Below, piece by piece: positions 42,419-50,955 of a stretch of 64,000 nucleotides of DNA. The position numbers and the translations under genes are program-made. Every line of letters starts with the position of its first letter. Position 1 is the stretch's first letter. The notes under the pieces are model-generated. The model saw only the letters and a program-made list of their open reading frames with translations. It did not search any database and was not told where the DNA came from. Source of the stretch: Methylococcus mesophilus. Lineage in GTDB: Bacteria; Pseudomonadota; Gammaproteobacteria; Methylococcales; Methylococcaceae. The stretch lies in assembly GCF_026247885.1 (NCBI RefSeq), contig NZ_CP110921.1:1-64000 (forward strand). The letters run 5' to 3'.

Positions 42419-43078
42419 TCACTCATTTTGCGCATCCTGGAAACGGTCCATGTGTCCAGAATGTGCCCTGGTTTCCTCCAAAACCTGGACGGCTACTCGA
42501 AGATTGTCCGGCGCCAGATGGGTGTAAACCTTATCGGTCACCCGGATGTCACTGTGACGGAGTAGGGCGGACACTTCATGGATCGGCCGACCAGCCTGCA
42601 CCAACCAGCTCCCGCAAGTCCGGCGTAGGTCGTGCACGTCCTCGATACCCGCTTTCCGAACAGCCAAAGCAAAACCTTTCTTGACGCTGGCGATCCGTGA
42701 GCCCTCTTTGTCACAGACCACCCATGGGCTGCCAGGGCAATATTGGGCCCGAAAGCTTGCCCGCCTGATCAAGGCTGCTCTTGCCTCGCGATTCAGAGGG
42801 ACGCTTCCCGCTTTTCCGTTCTTCTGGTGTCGCCCTTCGAAGTAGATCAACCCACGGGCGAGGTCGACACGGCGCCATTCCAGGCCCAGCATTTCCCCCC
42901 GCCTCGTACCGGTGTTGAGCCAAAGCCGGATAAAATCCACCAGATGCGGGGCGCGAGTTGCTTCCTCGGCCGTACGGATCAAGGCAGCAGCTTCGGTTTT
43001 GCTCAACCAACGATTGGTCTGGCCGAGGCGCAACAGCTCAATTTCGCGCACGTCGTCCAGATAAACAGAGGAACGCAT
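42419..43078 (-). pseudogene. Tyrosine integrase, only the catalytic domain left
   Basis: The visible part keeps the catalytic residues: Arg in NTGTRRGEMLGLEW, Lys in the following hairpin, HDLRRT, LLRHSD and the nucleophile Tyr in VYTHLAP. Complete integrases also have an N-terminal SAM-like and arm-binding domain of 100-170 residues; it is missing. The frame stays open to 43321, but sequence beyond 43078 is unlike an integrase and is antisense to the remnant at 43091-43300. The gene lies on the far side of the att fragment from the prophage, 17 bases from it, so it may belong to an older neighbouring element. Confidence 0.8.
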
Positions 43079-43090
43079 TGCCAAGCGCCA

Positions 43091-43300
43091 GACAGCATCG
43101 AAGCCACCGTAGTGAACCGCTGCGAAGGCCACATTCGGGGCTATGTGCACTTCCAAAAAATGTCTAGCCATTGGACGAACACACCTACCGGCTTGGTGAA
43201 CCCCGGTTATCAAGCCGAAGTCTGGGCCTGTAACGCTACGGGCGCCTACGACTTCCGCTGCAACGCAGGAAACAACCCGGACTATCCTTCTCAGAGATAA
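43091..43300 (+). pseudogene. 3' remnant of an unknown secreted-type protein gene
   Basis: On the plus strand the sequence SIEATVVNRCEGHIRGYVHF through VWACNATGAYDFRC ends at 43300 in what looks like a real protein C-terminus, with spaced Cys residues. No start exists: the frame runs back into the antisense of the integrase. I infer that a deletion or insertion joined the truncated integrase and this truncated gene near 43085. The next gene follows in the same direction after 19 bases. Confidence 0.5.
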
Positions 43301-43319
43301 AGAAGAAAGGAGCCACACC

Positions 43320-43868
43320 ATGGGATTGTATGACCGGGACTGGTACCGCGAGTCCCAAAAGAAGAAGGTGGACTGGGAGAATGTGAGGAGTACCTACGAG
43401 CGAGGGATGCGGCGGCACCGGCGGGCAGGCCTAGGGGATTTCGCGATCGCAGTCGGTGTCCTCTTCGTGATGATCGGGCTTGTAAACATTGCCAAGTCGC
43501 CGAGAGAGTCCATGCAATCGCTGACGAGCTGGTTGAGACTGAAACCTCAACCGGTAGCGGCCGTTTCGCCCTCTGCTTCCAGGCCGAGCCCGACAATCCA
43601 ACCGCAAGCCGCGGTGTCTCCATACCGGGAAAGATCGTGGTCGGAACGCGATCCGGCACCGCCTCAGGTAACGACGGTGATTCACAATCACATCTACGTT
43701 CAACAGGCGCCGCCTGCTCAAACGGCGACCGCTCCGGCGGAAAGCGAAACGCACCAACGGTATCTGGAGCTGAAGGCGAAGGAGGACCGTTGCCTTTACT
43801 GGAAAAAGCACTTGGCACGGTACGATCGGGAGCTTGCTAATACGAATATTGACCTGTATTGCAGGTGA
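43320..43868 (+). CDS. Membrane protein starting MGLYDRDWYRE
   Basis: A 182-residue protein from the ATG at 43320 with AAAGGAG upstream. It starts MGLYDRDWYRESQKKK, has one transmembrane helix (FAIAVGVLFVMIGLVNIA) near 46-63, a Pro/Ser-rich linker and a C-terminal region with charged helices. The opening motif is shared by other small membrane proteins that I recall from proteobacteria. Function unknown. It was probably in one operon with the remnant gene upstream. Confidence 0.65.
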   Translation: MGLYDRDWYRESQKKKVDWENVRSTYERGMRRHRRAGLGDFAIAVGVLFVMIGLVNIAKSPRESMQSLTSWLRLKPQPVAAVSPSASRPSPTIQPQAAVSPYRERSWSERDPAPPQVTTVIHNHIYVQQAPPAQTATAPAESETHQRYLELKAKEDRCLYWKKHLARYDRELANTNIDLYCR

Positions 43869-44045
43869 AACGGGAACCCTAAGACGATAGCCTTGAGCAA
43901 CACAGCAAAAGAAAAAAGCCTGCCATCTGAGACGAATCGCACAAAGGATGATAAAAATACATGGAAAACCTGCTTGTGATTCCGTAAATAATTATCGTGA
44001 GGAAATAAATATCGAAATTATTGATATAAGCTAAATCCTACTGCC

Positions 44046-44798
44046 TCAGCTAATCACACCCCAATCTTTAAGTTCTGGTAATCCACGTAACAACCAATAA
44101 TCAAATTTATAAGGCACCACCTTGACGTCCGATCGAGGTAACGCTTTTTTTATTCTATACCTGATATTGCAAAGGGTTACACTGTCCGGGTCAACAATTA
44201 TCCAGTGCGAGTTGCCAATGGGAAGATCGTCCTCAACTCTGTTAAGTGATCGAAGAATAAATTTATCGACCTCGCATTCAAACCTCATACCAACAACAAT
44301 AAATTTCGTGTTCCAAACTATCCGGTCATAAGCATTTCTGGTTTCACATGTGGATGTTCGAACATTTACATTGTCTTTTGCTAGAATAAAATCACTTCTG
44401 TTACGGTTCGTTGTCAGTGTCTCAGCCGTGCCGTTCAAATGGTAAACGTGAGAGTTTGCTAACCATCTAGGTTTCGTTTGATATCGCATGGAAAGAATTT
44501 GACTCTGAAGCAGATAATCCCAGTTTGTTGTATAAAATTGATGTTGCCACAATTCTTTAGTGCTGGACGATAGTAGATCAAGGAAGCGCCTAATATCGCT
44601 CGTCTCTATGTGTGGCTCAGACATCTTATGACGGATCGTTTCCTTTATCCGATCAATCTGTTCATTGCGTGGAAGCCAGTCCCAAGCTGCCGGTACATCC
44701 CAGGTTAGACCACAGCCAATAGAAAGGCCTCGACCAAAAAACCAGTCAACTCTACGACCCATAACAGTGCCATCCAAATAATTGAATAGATTGATCAA
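44046..44798 (-). CDS. SIR2-like NAD-binding protein
   Basis: A 250-residue protein from a TTG at 44798 with AGGA eight bases upstream. It shows the SIR2 pattern: FFGRGLSIGCGLTWDVP (GAGxS-type loop), FYTTNWDYLL (conserved Asn-Asp), VYHLNGTAE (catalytic His) and IIVDPDS. SIR2-like proteins of this kind deplete NAD in several anti-phage systems. The gene is AT-rich and follows a small gene by nine bases. No separate effector such as Argonaute or HerA is present. A defence role is inference. Confidence 0.75.
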   Translation of the reverse strand: MINLFNYLDGTVMGRRVDWFFGRGLSIGCGLTWDVPAAWDWLPRNEQIDRIKETIRHKMSEPHIETSDIRRFLDLLSSSTKELWQHQFYTTNWDYLLQSQILSMRYQTKPRWLANSHVYHLNGTAETLTTNRNRSDFILAKDNVNVRTSTCETRNAYDRIVWNTKFIVVGMRFECEVDKFILRSLNRVEDDLPIGNSHWIIVDPDSVTLCNIRYRIKKALPRSDVKVVPYKFDYWLLRGLPELKDWGVIS

Positions 44799-44807
44799 TA
44801 TCGGTTC

Positions 44808-45149
44808 CTACCTGAAGAGGATGAATTCAAAATTTTCTCTTTCGTCCGGATCAACGATGCCGTCCTCAACAGCAGTTCTCCAAGCCTCATGGATATAATA
44901 TAAATCCACAGTCATTGAGTTCAAGCTCCATAGAGCAACTGGAACAACTGCAACAACAACACCAGACTTTGAATCTGTAATCGAGACATTCATATATTTA
45001 ATTCTCACTTTCTGTTTTGATATGCACATAGATATATAGAAATCCACCGCCTTTTTCAAGTCAGATCGTCTCCCAAACGAAAATTGGGTTATCGATTTGC
45101 GTAGGCAGATCATAAGATGAAGTGAGTTTCTTGAGATAATGTCCCGCAC
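44808..45149 (-). CDS. Small protein upstream of the SIR2-like gene
   Basis: An open frame of 113 residues with a GTG start at 45149; later in-frame ATG codons are also possible. It is AT-rich and ends nine bases before the SIR2-like gene, so the two are probably one operon. The C-terminal part (LYYIHEAWRTAVEDGIVDPD) looks folded; no family is recognised. It could be a sensor or partner. Confidence 0.5.
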   Translation of the reverse strand: MRDIISRNSLHLMICLRKSITQFSFGRRSDLKKAVDFYISMCISKQKVRIKYMNVSITDSKSGVVVAVVPVALWSLNSMTVDLYYIHEAWRTAVEDGIVDPDERENFEFILFR

Positions 45150-45218
45150 ATAATACGCATGAGACCCGCGTAGCGTGCGCTGAAGGACTAAGCGGAACGT
45201 GCGCTAAAGCCCAGGCAG

Positions 45219-45243
45219 GATGGGCTGAGGCACGAAGCCCATC
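45219..45243. repeat. Dispersed REP-like palindrome, copy 1
   Basis: GATGGGCT-GAGGCACGA-AGCCCATC forms an 8-bp stem with a 9-base loop. The second copy at 57399-57423 keeps the core TGGGC-Y-GAGGC-R-CGAAGCCCA. Such elements recur between genes in many gammaproteobacteria. Confidence 0.6.
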
Positions 45244-45260
45244 AATTACAGCGGACGCAT

Positions 45261-45599
45261 CTACCGATTTCGACGCCAGTTTCCGGCCGGGCCGGGCGGA
45301 GTGACACGGGGGCTACGACCGGCGGCAGGGGCGTTCAAATTTCCGACTGCTCCCGGTTGGTTGACGCCCATGTCGCGATGGACGTTACCTGCCGGGCCGA
45401 GCGGGTTGACTCCCGCGCCTCGCCCCACCCCTGGGCCGCCCACGTTTCCGACAGCGCCGGTCTGGTTTATCCCCGCATCCCGATGGACATTGCCGACCGC
45501 GCCGGCCTGGTTTACGCCAGGGTCGCGTGCGTGAAGCGCGGCAGAATAATTGACGGCCGTGGCAGCCAGGATCAAGGCGATTTGATTGCGGTATTTCAT
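45261..45599 (-). CDS. Secreted protein of GVNQxGAVGNV repeats
   Basis: A 112-residue protein with a strong GGAGGG before the ATG at 45599 and a signal peptide ending near ALHA. The mature part consists of five related units: GVNQAGAVGNVHRD, GINQTGAVGNV, GVNPLGPAGNVHRD, GVNQPGAVGNL and a degenerate VTPPGPAGNW. Gly/Pro/Asn-rich repeats of this type are usually extended surface or matrix proteins. No known family. It is outside the prophage. Confidence 0.7.
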   Translation of the reverse strand: MKYRNQIALILAATAVNYSAALHARDPGVNQAGAVGNVHRDAGINQTGAVGNVGGPGVGRGAGVNPLGPAGNVHRDMGVNQPGAVGNLNAPAAGRSPRVTPPGPAGNWRRNR

Positions 45600-45860
45600 C
45601 GATCCCTCCTTCCTCGGATAAGAGGATACCCCTATAGCCCACCCTCAGCGACTCAACGTCACCAAGGGTGTGCGGGCGTTGTAGACCGTGTTTTGGCCAG
45701 GGGTGCGTTCGGTAGCCCATGGCGTGGTGAATGGCATCGCGCTACCGTATTTCGGATTGCCAATTCCGGAGCGGGCTTTTTCCTCGCATTGTCAGCAACA
45801 CTCGCTGCTCATGCTTCAGATGATTTTGAACCGTCCGTCCTTAGTTGGGGCGTTCACAAA
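45600..45860. other. Intergenic region without a supported gene
   Basis: This 261-bp stretch lies between the repeat protein start and the 3' end of the carbonic anhydrase gene. It presumably contains the promoter of the repeat protein, but I see no clear boxes, hairpin or gene. Confidence 0.4.
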
Positions 45861-46652
45861 TTATCGCGACCTGCGGGAGACGGTCCGCTCATTCAGCGGC
45901 TGAAGATGACGGGCATTGTCGGAGTACAGTTGCTGGAATTGTTGAATCTGCGCTGCCGAAACTTCGACAGGATCACTTAGCACGTACCAGTTTATACCTT
46001 CGGAGCAGGGGGGCGTTGTGAGAGAACCGGCGTAGGTGTAAAAGCGGTTTAGTCGTAACGGTAAGAGCCATCTTGGATTTACGGAAACTCCGGTCGTGTT
46101 GGTGGTGTACTTGGTCTCCGGCGCATTGTCTAGGATGGATTGGAATGCGGGATTGTCGCGGCCTTCTTTCAACAACACACCGACTACAGCCGCTTTTCCG
46201 TTGGCCGCACCGTGAACGAAATGTATCTCCATTGGGAATTTCGTTTGCCCAATTACGTGTTCGCTTGGCGCATGAAAGTGATACTGCAATAGTTTGTATT
46301 CATCGTTGCCGATGAAAAGCTTGCCGCTCGGCGAATCAACCTTGATCGTGTGGCCATTATTTTCGACGACTAGCGGTGCCCACCTGTACCAAATGGTCAG
46401 CCCATTAACAAACTTCGCTTGAGCCGCGTCGGCCAAATTTACGGGAGACTGGGCACGGCCGATGCCGCAAACAGCGTAGGGATAGGGAGGTTTTACAGTG
46501 ACTCCGTCATCTGTTATTTCGCCCCAGGAGTCTTGCTCCGTATAGCTCCAGGATGGCTCATAGCCTCCGCTGCCGAGTTCGGAGCTCCATGCGATACCCG
46601 GCAATACACTGAGTGTCAACGCACAAATTCGGGATAAGGTATTTTTATTCAT
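45861..46652 (-). CDS. Alpha-type carbonic anhydrase
   Basis: From the ATG at 46652 it has 263 residues with a signal peptide (IAWSS). The alpha-CA fold is clear: SPVNL near 69-73, LQYHFHAPSEH with zinc ligands His125 and His127, EIHFVH with His144, and YTYAGSLTTPPCSEGINWYVL. It hydrates CO2 in the periplasm. Methane or C1 oxidisers produce and fix CO2, so an extracellular enzyme would be useful. A small secreted protein gene precedes it by 36 bases. Confidence 0.95.
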   Translation of the reverse strand: MNKNTLSRICALTLSVLPGIAWSSELGSGGYEPSWSYTEQDSWGEITDDGVTVKPPYPYAVCGIGRAQSPVNLADAAQAKFVNGLTIWYRWAPLVVENNGHTIKVDSPSGKLFIGNDEYKLLQYHFHAPSEHVIGQTKFPMEIHFVHGAANGKAAVVGVLLKEGRDNPAFQSILDNAPETKYTTNTTGVSVNPRWLLPLRLNRFYTYAGSLTTPPCSEGINWYVLSDPVEVSAAQIQQFQQLYSDNARHLQPLNERTVSRRSR

Positions 46653-46688
46653 TTTTGAGGCCCTGGGAGTAGTGAGATGAATCACCGG

Positions 46689-46901
46689 TTAGCAAGTATG
46701 GGTGCGACAGTAGTCCATCAGCCCCGGCTTAGGCTCGGCTGTGGCGCGTGGTTCACGGGCCTTCGCGACTGGGGACGGCGAAGGTGATGGTTGCGTCGCG
46801 GTACTTGGTTGAGGCAGGCTGGAAGGAGATTGTTGCGGCGCCGCAATGGCAGATACGCAGAACAGGGGGAAAAGACTGACAGCCCATCGTGGTCGGAACA
46901 T
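46689..46901 (-). CDS. Small secreted proline-rich protein
   Basis: A 70-residue protein with AGGAGGA seven bases before its ATG at 46901. It has a signal peptide ending near AIAA, a Ser/Pro/Gln-rich low-complexity middle and the C-terminus MDYCRTHTC with two Cys. It is likely co-transcribed with the carbonic anhydrase gene. Function unknown. Confidence 0.65.
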   Translation of the reverse strand: MFRPRWAVSLFPLFCVSAIAAPQQSPSSLPQPSTATQPSPSPSPVAKAREPRATAEPKPGLMDYCRTHTC

Positions 46902-46999
46902 GGAACTTCCTCCTGGTGACTAGCCTGCTTAGCGTGCGGTGAGCTATGAGGCGCACCGCGCAGGGAAGAGGATAACCCAACTGGCTCAGGCTTTGCGAT

Positions 47000-47250
47000 T
47001 CAATGCGATTGGCGACTTTGGCGCCATTGAGATTGCCCGGCATTATCGTTCGATGCCCTGGCTAAGGTGGGTAAGGCGCCGATGGCATTGCCGGCTTTCT
47101 GTTCGGCCCGGCGCAGTTCGTAGGACTTTTGCAGGTTGAGCCAGAATTCGGCGCTGGTGCCGAAGGAGTGGCCGAGGCGAAGGGCGGTGTCTCCAGTGAC
47201 GGCGTGCTGGCCGTTGAGGATCTAGGTGATCCGGTTGGTAGGCACCTGGA
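47000..47250 (-). pseudogene. HigA-type antitoxin remnant with an in-frame stop
   Basis: The minus strand reads VPTNRIT, then TAG, then ILNGQHAVTGDTALRLGHSF and GTSAEFWLNLQKSYELRRAE to a TGA at 47000-47002. This is the HTH region of HigA/VapI antitoxins, in which the stop position is normally Gln (CAG to TAG). The N-terminal part before VPTNRIT is not recognisable and no HigB toxin is next to it. A decayed toxin-antitoxin locus. Confidence 0.75.
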
Positions 47251-47354
47251 CCGGGGGCTCGTGTCGTTCAAGGGGATGTCATAGCCCAGGCATAACCGTT
47301 ACGATTAGCCATCATCGATCAATCGTTCGATTGCTGCCTCCCGAAGAGTTGCGA

Positions 47355-47888
47355 ATGGCATCTGAGAAATCCCAAGTTCCTGATCCTGGCCCACTTCCCC
47401 CTGTGCCGCAATCCGGCTCCGGTCTTGGGGATGAAGAGACTCTGGAACCGCGCAAGCGGCGCACCAAGAAAACGGCGCATCCGCCACGCTGTTTCGTCGA
47501 GCCGAAGTTCAAACTGACCTTGCGTCTGCTCTATGGGACTGAAATTGCCTTCGGCCCCGGCAAGGCGGAGTTGCTGGAGGCGATCGAACAGACCGGCTCG
47601 ATATCGGCCGCCGGCCGCAGCATGGATATGAGCTACCGGCGGGCGTGGCTGCTGGTGGACACCATGAACCGTTCTTTCCGCGAGCCGGTGGTAGACGCCT
47701 CCCGTGGTGGGCGGCATGGCGGAGGTGCTCACCTGACGCCTTTCGGCAAGGAGGTGCTGGAGCGCTACCGCGAGGTCCAGGGCGCGCTCCAGCAGGTCGC
47801 CGATACCTACCTGCGGCTGTTTCGTCCTTGCATGGCTACGACGCCGCCGATCGGCGACCCTGCCGAAATTCCCCATCCGGATTCCTGA
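47355..47888 (+). CDS. modE: ModE-type molybdate-responsive regulator, N-terminal domain only
   Basis: A 177-residue protein. After a charged Pro-rich stretch of about 45 residues comes the ModE winged helix: LLEAIEQTGSISAAGRSMDM, SYRRAWLLVDTMNRSF and GGGAHLTPFGKEVLERYREV. The two C-terminal Mop (TOBE) domains that bind molybdate in E. coli ModE are absent; short ModE proteins exist in many bacteria. It probably controls the molybdenum genes to its right through the boxes at 51064, 53363 and 60439. A separate di-Mop protein is at 56909. The ATG at 47355 has only a weak GAAGAG upstream. Confidence 0.88.
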   Translation: MASEKSQVPDPGPLPPVPQSGSGLGDEETLEPRKRRTKKTAHPPRCFVEPKFKLTLRLLYGTEIAFGPGKAELLEAIEQTGSISAAGRSMDMSYRRAWLLVDTMNRSFREPVVDASRGGRHGGGAHLTPFGKEVLERYREVQGALQQVADTYLRLFRPCMATTPPIGDPAEIPHPDS

Positions 47889-47906
47889 CGGCGCCAGGAG
47901 AGCGGC

Positions 47907-49400
47907 TCAGGGTTCCACTACCACCGATACGGCATCGCACACCAGTGGCGACTGGCCGGTCGGTTTGACGCAAACCCGGAGAGCGCCCTGGCTGGTGGTC
48001 TGCTTCCGGGTCGGCTTCCAGTTGAAGCTCCGTTTCTTGGCCGCCGCGGTTCCGATCGTCTTGAAATTCGCCCCGTCTTTGGCGAACTGGATCTTCACTT
48101 GGCGGCTGCCTTTCATGGTGCCGGGATCCCAGCCGATCTGCTGCTTGACCTTGACCTTCCACTGGGTGGGCGCGATCAGGGTAATGAGCTTCGCTGCACT
48201 GATGTCCACCTGGGTAGCCGTGGTCGAGAAGGCAGCGCCGTCGCTCACGGTGAGCTCGAATCCATAGCTCCCTTCCTGCGCCGGTGTGAAGCTGGCCTTT
48301 GCCGTCGTATCCCCGGCCAGGGCAACCGCCACAGGGCCGGACACCTGGGTCCATTGGTAGGCCAAGGGGGAGGGGCCTTGATCCGGATCGCTGCTGGCGC
48401 TTCCGTCGAGAGTCACGAGGTTTCCCGCGACCGTTGTCTGAGGTGGTCCCGCATTGGCAACCGGAGGCTGATTCACTGCGCCTACCGCCACGGTGACGGC
48501 AGCCGTGGCCGAGGCTTCACCATCGCCCACGGTAAGCCGGAAGCCGTAGCTCCCTGCCTTCGCGGCACTGAAGCTCGGTTTGGCCGTGTTGTCTCCAGTC
48601 AAGGCCGCGAACGGCCCGGAGGTCTGGCTCCAGGCATAGGACAGAGGATCGGGACCATTGTCAGGGTCGTGGCTGGCGCTGCCGTCGAGCGTCACTACGG
48701 CGCCTTGGTCGACTGTCCGGGCTCCGCCGGCATCGGCGACGGGCGCTTGGTTGGCGCTGGCCTGGCCGGAAAAACTCAGCTTGCCATCGCCGCTCAAGGT
48801 CCAGGCGCCGAGCGCCCGGACGATGCCGCTGGCCGTCGCTCCGGTCGAATTGCTGACGAAATAGAACGGCAAGGCTTGGCCGATCTGGCCGACGCTGCTT
48901 CCGCCCAATTCGCCATTGAGACTCGGTCCCCAATGGTCGCCGTCGAAGTAGCCGCCGTCCCCAACGCCGAATCCACCGCTGGCACCGGTGAGATAGCCGG
49001 CGTAAACCAGCATGCGCTGCCTCACCGCATCCACCGCGACGAAACTGTGGCCGAAGATCCCCCGCCCCTCGGAGGAGGTCAGGAGGTAGCCCCACTGGGC
49101 GATGTTGCTTTGGTCCGGCTTGAGCGCATTGAACGCCGCGACGTTGTATACGAGGTTGGGTTTGCCCAGAAAGGCAGCAAAATTTCCGTCCGCTGCCAGG
49201 TCGGCGCTCGCGGAAGGATTTTGCACGAACTGGTCCATCGTCGTGCCGAGGTCCCGGTAATAGGACTTGCGGCTATCCGGATCGAACACCGCGATGAACA
49301 GGGAGGAAGGCGCACCATTGTTGCCGTTGCTGGTGAGCGCCGAGGCATGTCCGGCCCAGAAGGCGAGCAGCCAGAGGCCTAGGGTCAAGAATCTGGTCAT
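47907..49400 (-). CDS. Secreted protein with two PKD domains
   Basis: From the ATG at 49400 it has 497 residues with a signal peptide ending near ASA. The first 225 residues are an unknown domain (GYLLTSSEGRGIFGHSFVAV, GGFGVGDGGYFDGDHWGPS). Two PKD repeats follow (LDGSASHDPDNGPDPLSYAW and LDGSASSDPDQGPSPLAYQW) and a C-terminal beta-sandwich with LITLIAPTQWKVKVKQ. It is extracellular or surface bound. The gene is 34 bases after the binding-protein gene in the same direction and so falls under the upstream ModE-box-like site; it converges with modE. Confidence 0.8.
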   Translation of the reverse strand: MTRFLTLGLWLLAFWAGHASALTSNGNNGAPSSLFIAVFDPDSRKSYYRDLGTTMDQFVQNPSASADLAADGNFAAFLGKPNLVYNVAAFNALKPDQSNIAQWGYLLTSSEGRGIFGHSFVAVDAVRQRMLVYAGYLTGASGGFGVGDGGYFDGDHWGPSLNGELGGSSVGQIGQALPFYFVSNSTGATASGIVRALGAWTLSGDGKLSFSGQASANQAPVADAGGARTVDQGAVVTLDGSASHDPDNGPDPLSYAWSQTSGPFAALTGDNTAKPSFSAAKAGSYGFRLTVGDGEASATAAVTVAVGAVNQPPVANAGPPQTTVAGNLVTLDGSASSDPDQGPSPLAYQWTQVSGPVAVALAGDTTAKASFTPAQEGSYGFELTVSDGAAFSTTATQVDISAAKLITLIAPTQWKVKVKQQIGWDPGTMKGSRQVKIQFAKDGANFKTIGTAAAKKRSFNWKPTRKQTTSQGALRVCVKPTGQSPLVCDAVSVVVEP

Positions 49401-49434
49401 GATAGATATCCCGCGTGAGTTGCCCACTGGCCGT

Positions 49435-50955
49435 TCAGAGGTTTGGCGTTTGCCCTTCTGCAACCTGGGGATAGGTGCAATTGTCCAGGCTGCCCGTCGG
49501 GGCATGGGTATAGGCGGTGACAGGATTGTTCGGATCGAAGGGATGCGTCACCGAATAGCCCTGCGCCGCTACGGCGATGAACGAGCCTTTGCCCCAGGGC
49601 TGGGCGATGGCCGCGTTCAACTGGCCGAACATGCTCGGCGTCGTGGCGTCGGTGGCGATCTTCTGGATCAGCGTCAGGGTGTCTCCGGTCGGAGCGGGAG
49701 CGTTCCGCCGCCAGGCATAGGCCGCTTCCGAGAAATACTGGTAGTGGCCCGCGGCGACTTCCTCCACCGTCGGCGCTGCACCGTCGATTTTGATGTAGCG
49801 GTAGGCGAGGGCCAGATTGCCATTACGTTCGGTGGTCAGCATGCCGACGGCCCAGGCCTTGGCCGTATTGGGGTTGTATGTGCCGTTGTTGGTGCCGTCG
49901 TTGAAATCAGCGAGGCAATTTTCCTCCACGGTCACCTGGGTAGGCGTGACCACCACCGGGCCGGCGATCGGGTTGCTGACCTCCACCGGCACCGAGCCGG
50001 TCGCCGCGCAGGGCGTGTTGAGGAAGTAGGCGTTGATGGCCGCCTGGGTACTGGCGCCTTTGTTGCGCCGGCAAATGTGGACCAGCGGGGTGCTGAAGGA
50101 ACCACTGTTGAAATCCGTCAGCGGTTTGGAGGTCGTGCCGAATTCCACCTTCACGTCGCTCCACTTGCCGATACGGCCGGCAAAGAGGCTGGTGAGGAGG
50201 CCCTTGCTAAGCGACGGCATGCAGGCTTCCGTTTCCCGCAGGTTGGCGTCGGTCAGGCACTGCGCATCGAGTTTGCCTTGCGCCACCTGGGCTTCCTGCA
50301 GCGCGTCGCGGAGATTCTTGCTGACGGGGGTGTTCTGCAGTACCGCGCCGGCGTTCTTGACGGTCAGCGTCGCGGCGACCGATGCGGGCGTGGGCTGATT
50401 GAACGAGATGCCGTCGATCGTAGGGTTGTAATTGATGTCGCGGAAAATCTGCGGGTCGATGTCCGAAACGCCCATGTCGGGCAGGGTCTTGAACTGATCG
50501 CCAGGACGGTCGGTGCGGCAGGTCCAGCTTTGCGAACCGGCCGATGTGCACTGGGCTTCGCCGCCCGGAGAGTTGTTGATGCCCATGAAATTGATGGTTT
50601 TTTCGGGCTCCAGCAACGGATAGATGCCGGTGATGGCGCCGCTGCGGTTGCGTTTGAGCAGCAGCACTTTGGGATCCTTGAGATTGAGTCCGGGCACCTT
50701 GCTGGAGTCGATCTGGCAGAAGAACGCCTTGTAGTAGGTTCCCTTGCCGGCGGCGTCTGCGTCCTTGTAGGTGTCGAGGGTGCCTGATTTACACAAGTCG
50801 TCCAGCACCTTTTTGAAGTTGTTGTCCTGAATGGTGGATCCCGCGATGCGAATGGTGATGTCAGGCGTATCGCTGGGCGGAAGGGCGAGCGCGGTGGCGC
50901 TGATAAACGATAGACCGCCGGATACGATGGCGGAATTCATGACGCGAAGCTTCAT
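49435..50955 (-). CDS. Large periplasmic binding-like protein
   Basis: A 506-residue protein with a signal peptide (ATALA) and then ITIRIAGSTIQDNNFKK, the opening of PstS/ModA-type class II periplasmic binding folds (beta strand, Gly-Ser loop). Later segments such as FAGRIGKWSDVKVEFG and FSTPLVHICRRNKGASTQAA fit the second lobe, where PstS-like proteins bind an oxyanion. It is longer than PstS or ModA and has several Cys. A perfect ModE-box-geometry palindrome lies 109 bp upstream. The ligand could be molybdate, tungstate or phosphate; the regulatory site favours molybdate. Confidence 0.65.
   Translation of the reverse strand: MKLRVMNSAIVSGGLSFISATALALPPSDTPDITIRIAGSTIQDNNFKKVLDDLCKSGTLDTYKDADAAGKGTYYKAFFCQIDSSKVPGLNLKDPKVLLLKRNRSGAITGIYPLLEPEKTINFMGINNSPGGEAQCTSAGSQSWTCRTDRPGDQFKTLPDMGVSDIDPQIFRDINYNPTIDGISFNQPTPASVAATLTVKNAGAVLQNTPVSKNLRDALQEAQVAQGKLDAQCLTDANLRETEACMPSLSKGLLTSLFAGRIGKWSDVKVEFGTTSKPLTDFNSGSFSTPLVHICRRNKGASTQAAINAYFLNTPCAATGSVPVEVSNPIAGPVVVTPTQVTVEENCLADFNDGTNNGTYNPNTAKAWAVGMLTTERNGNLALAYRYIKIDGAAPTVEEVAAGHYQYFSEAAYAWRRNAPAPTGDTLTLIQKIATDATTPSMFGQLNAAIAQPWGKGSFIAVAAQGYSVTHPFDPNNPVTAYTHAPTGSLDNCTYPQVAEGQTPNL

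Noticed and set aside
48099-50787. Long plus-strand frames of 427 and 506 codons
   Set aside because: Antisense to the PKD and binding-protein genes, which have signal peptides and recognised folds; the plus frames have none.
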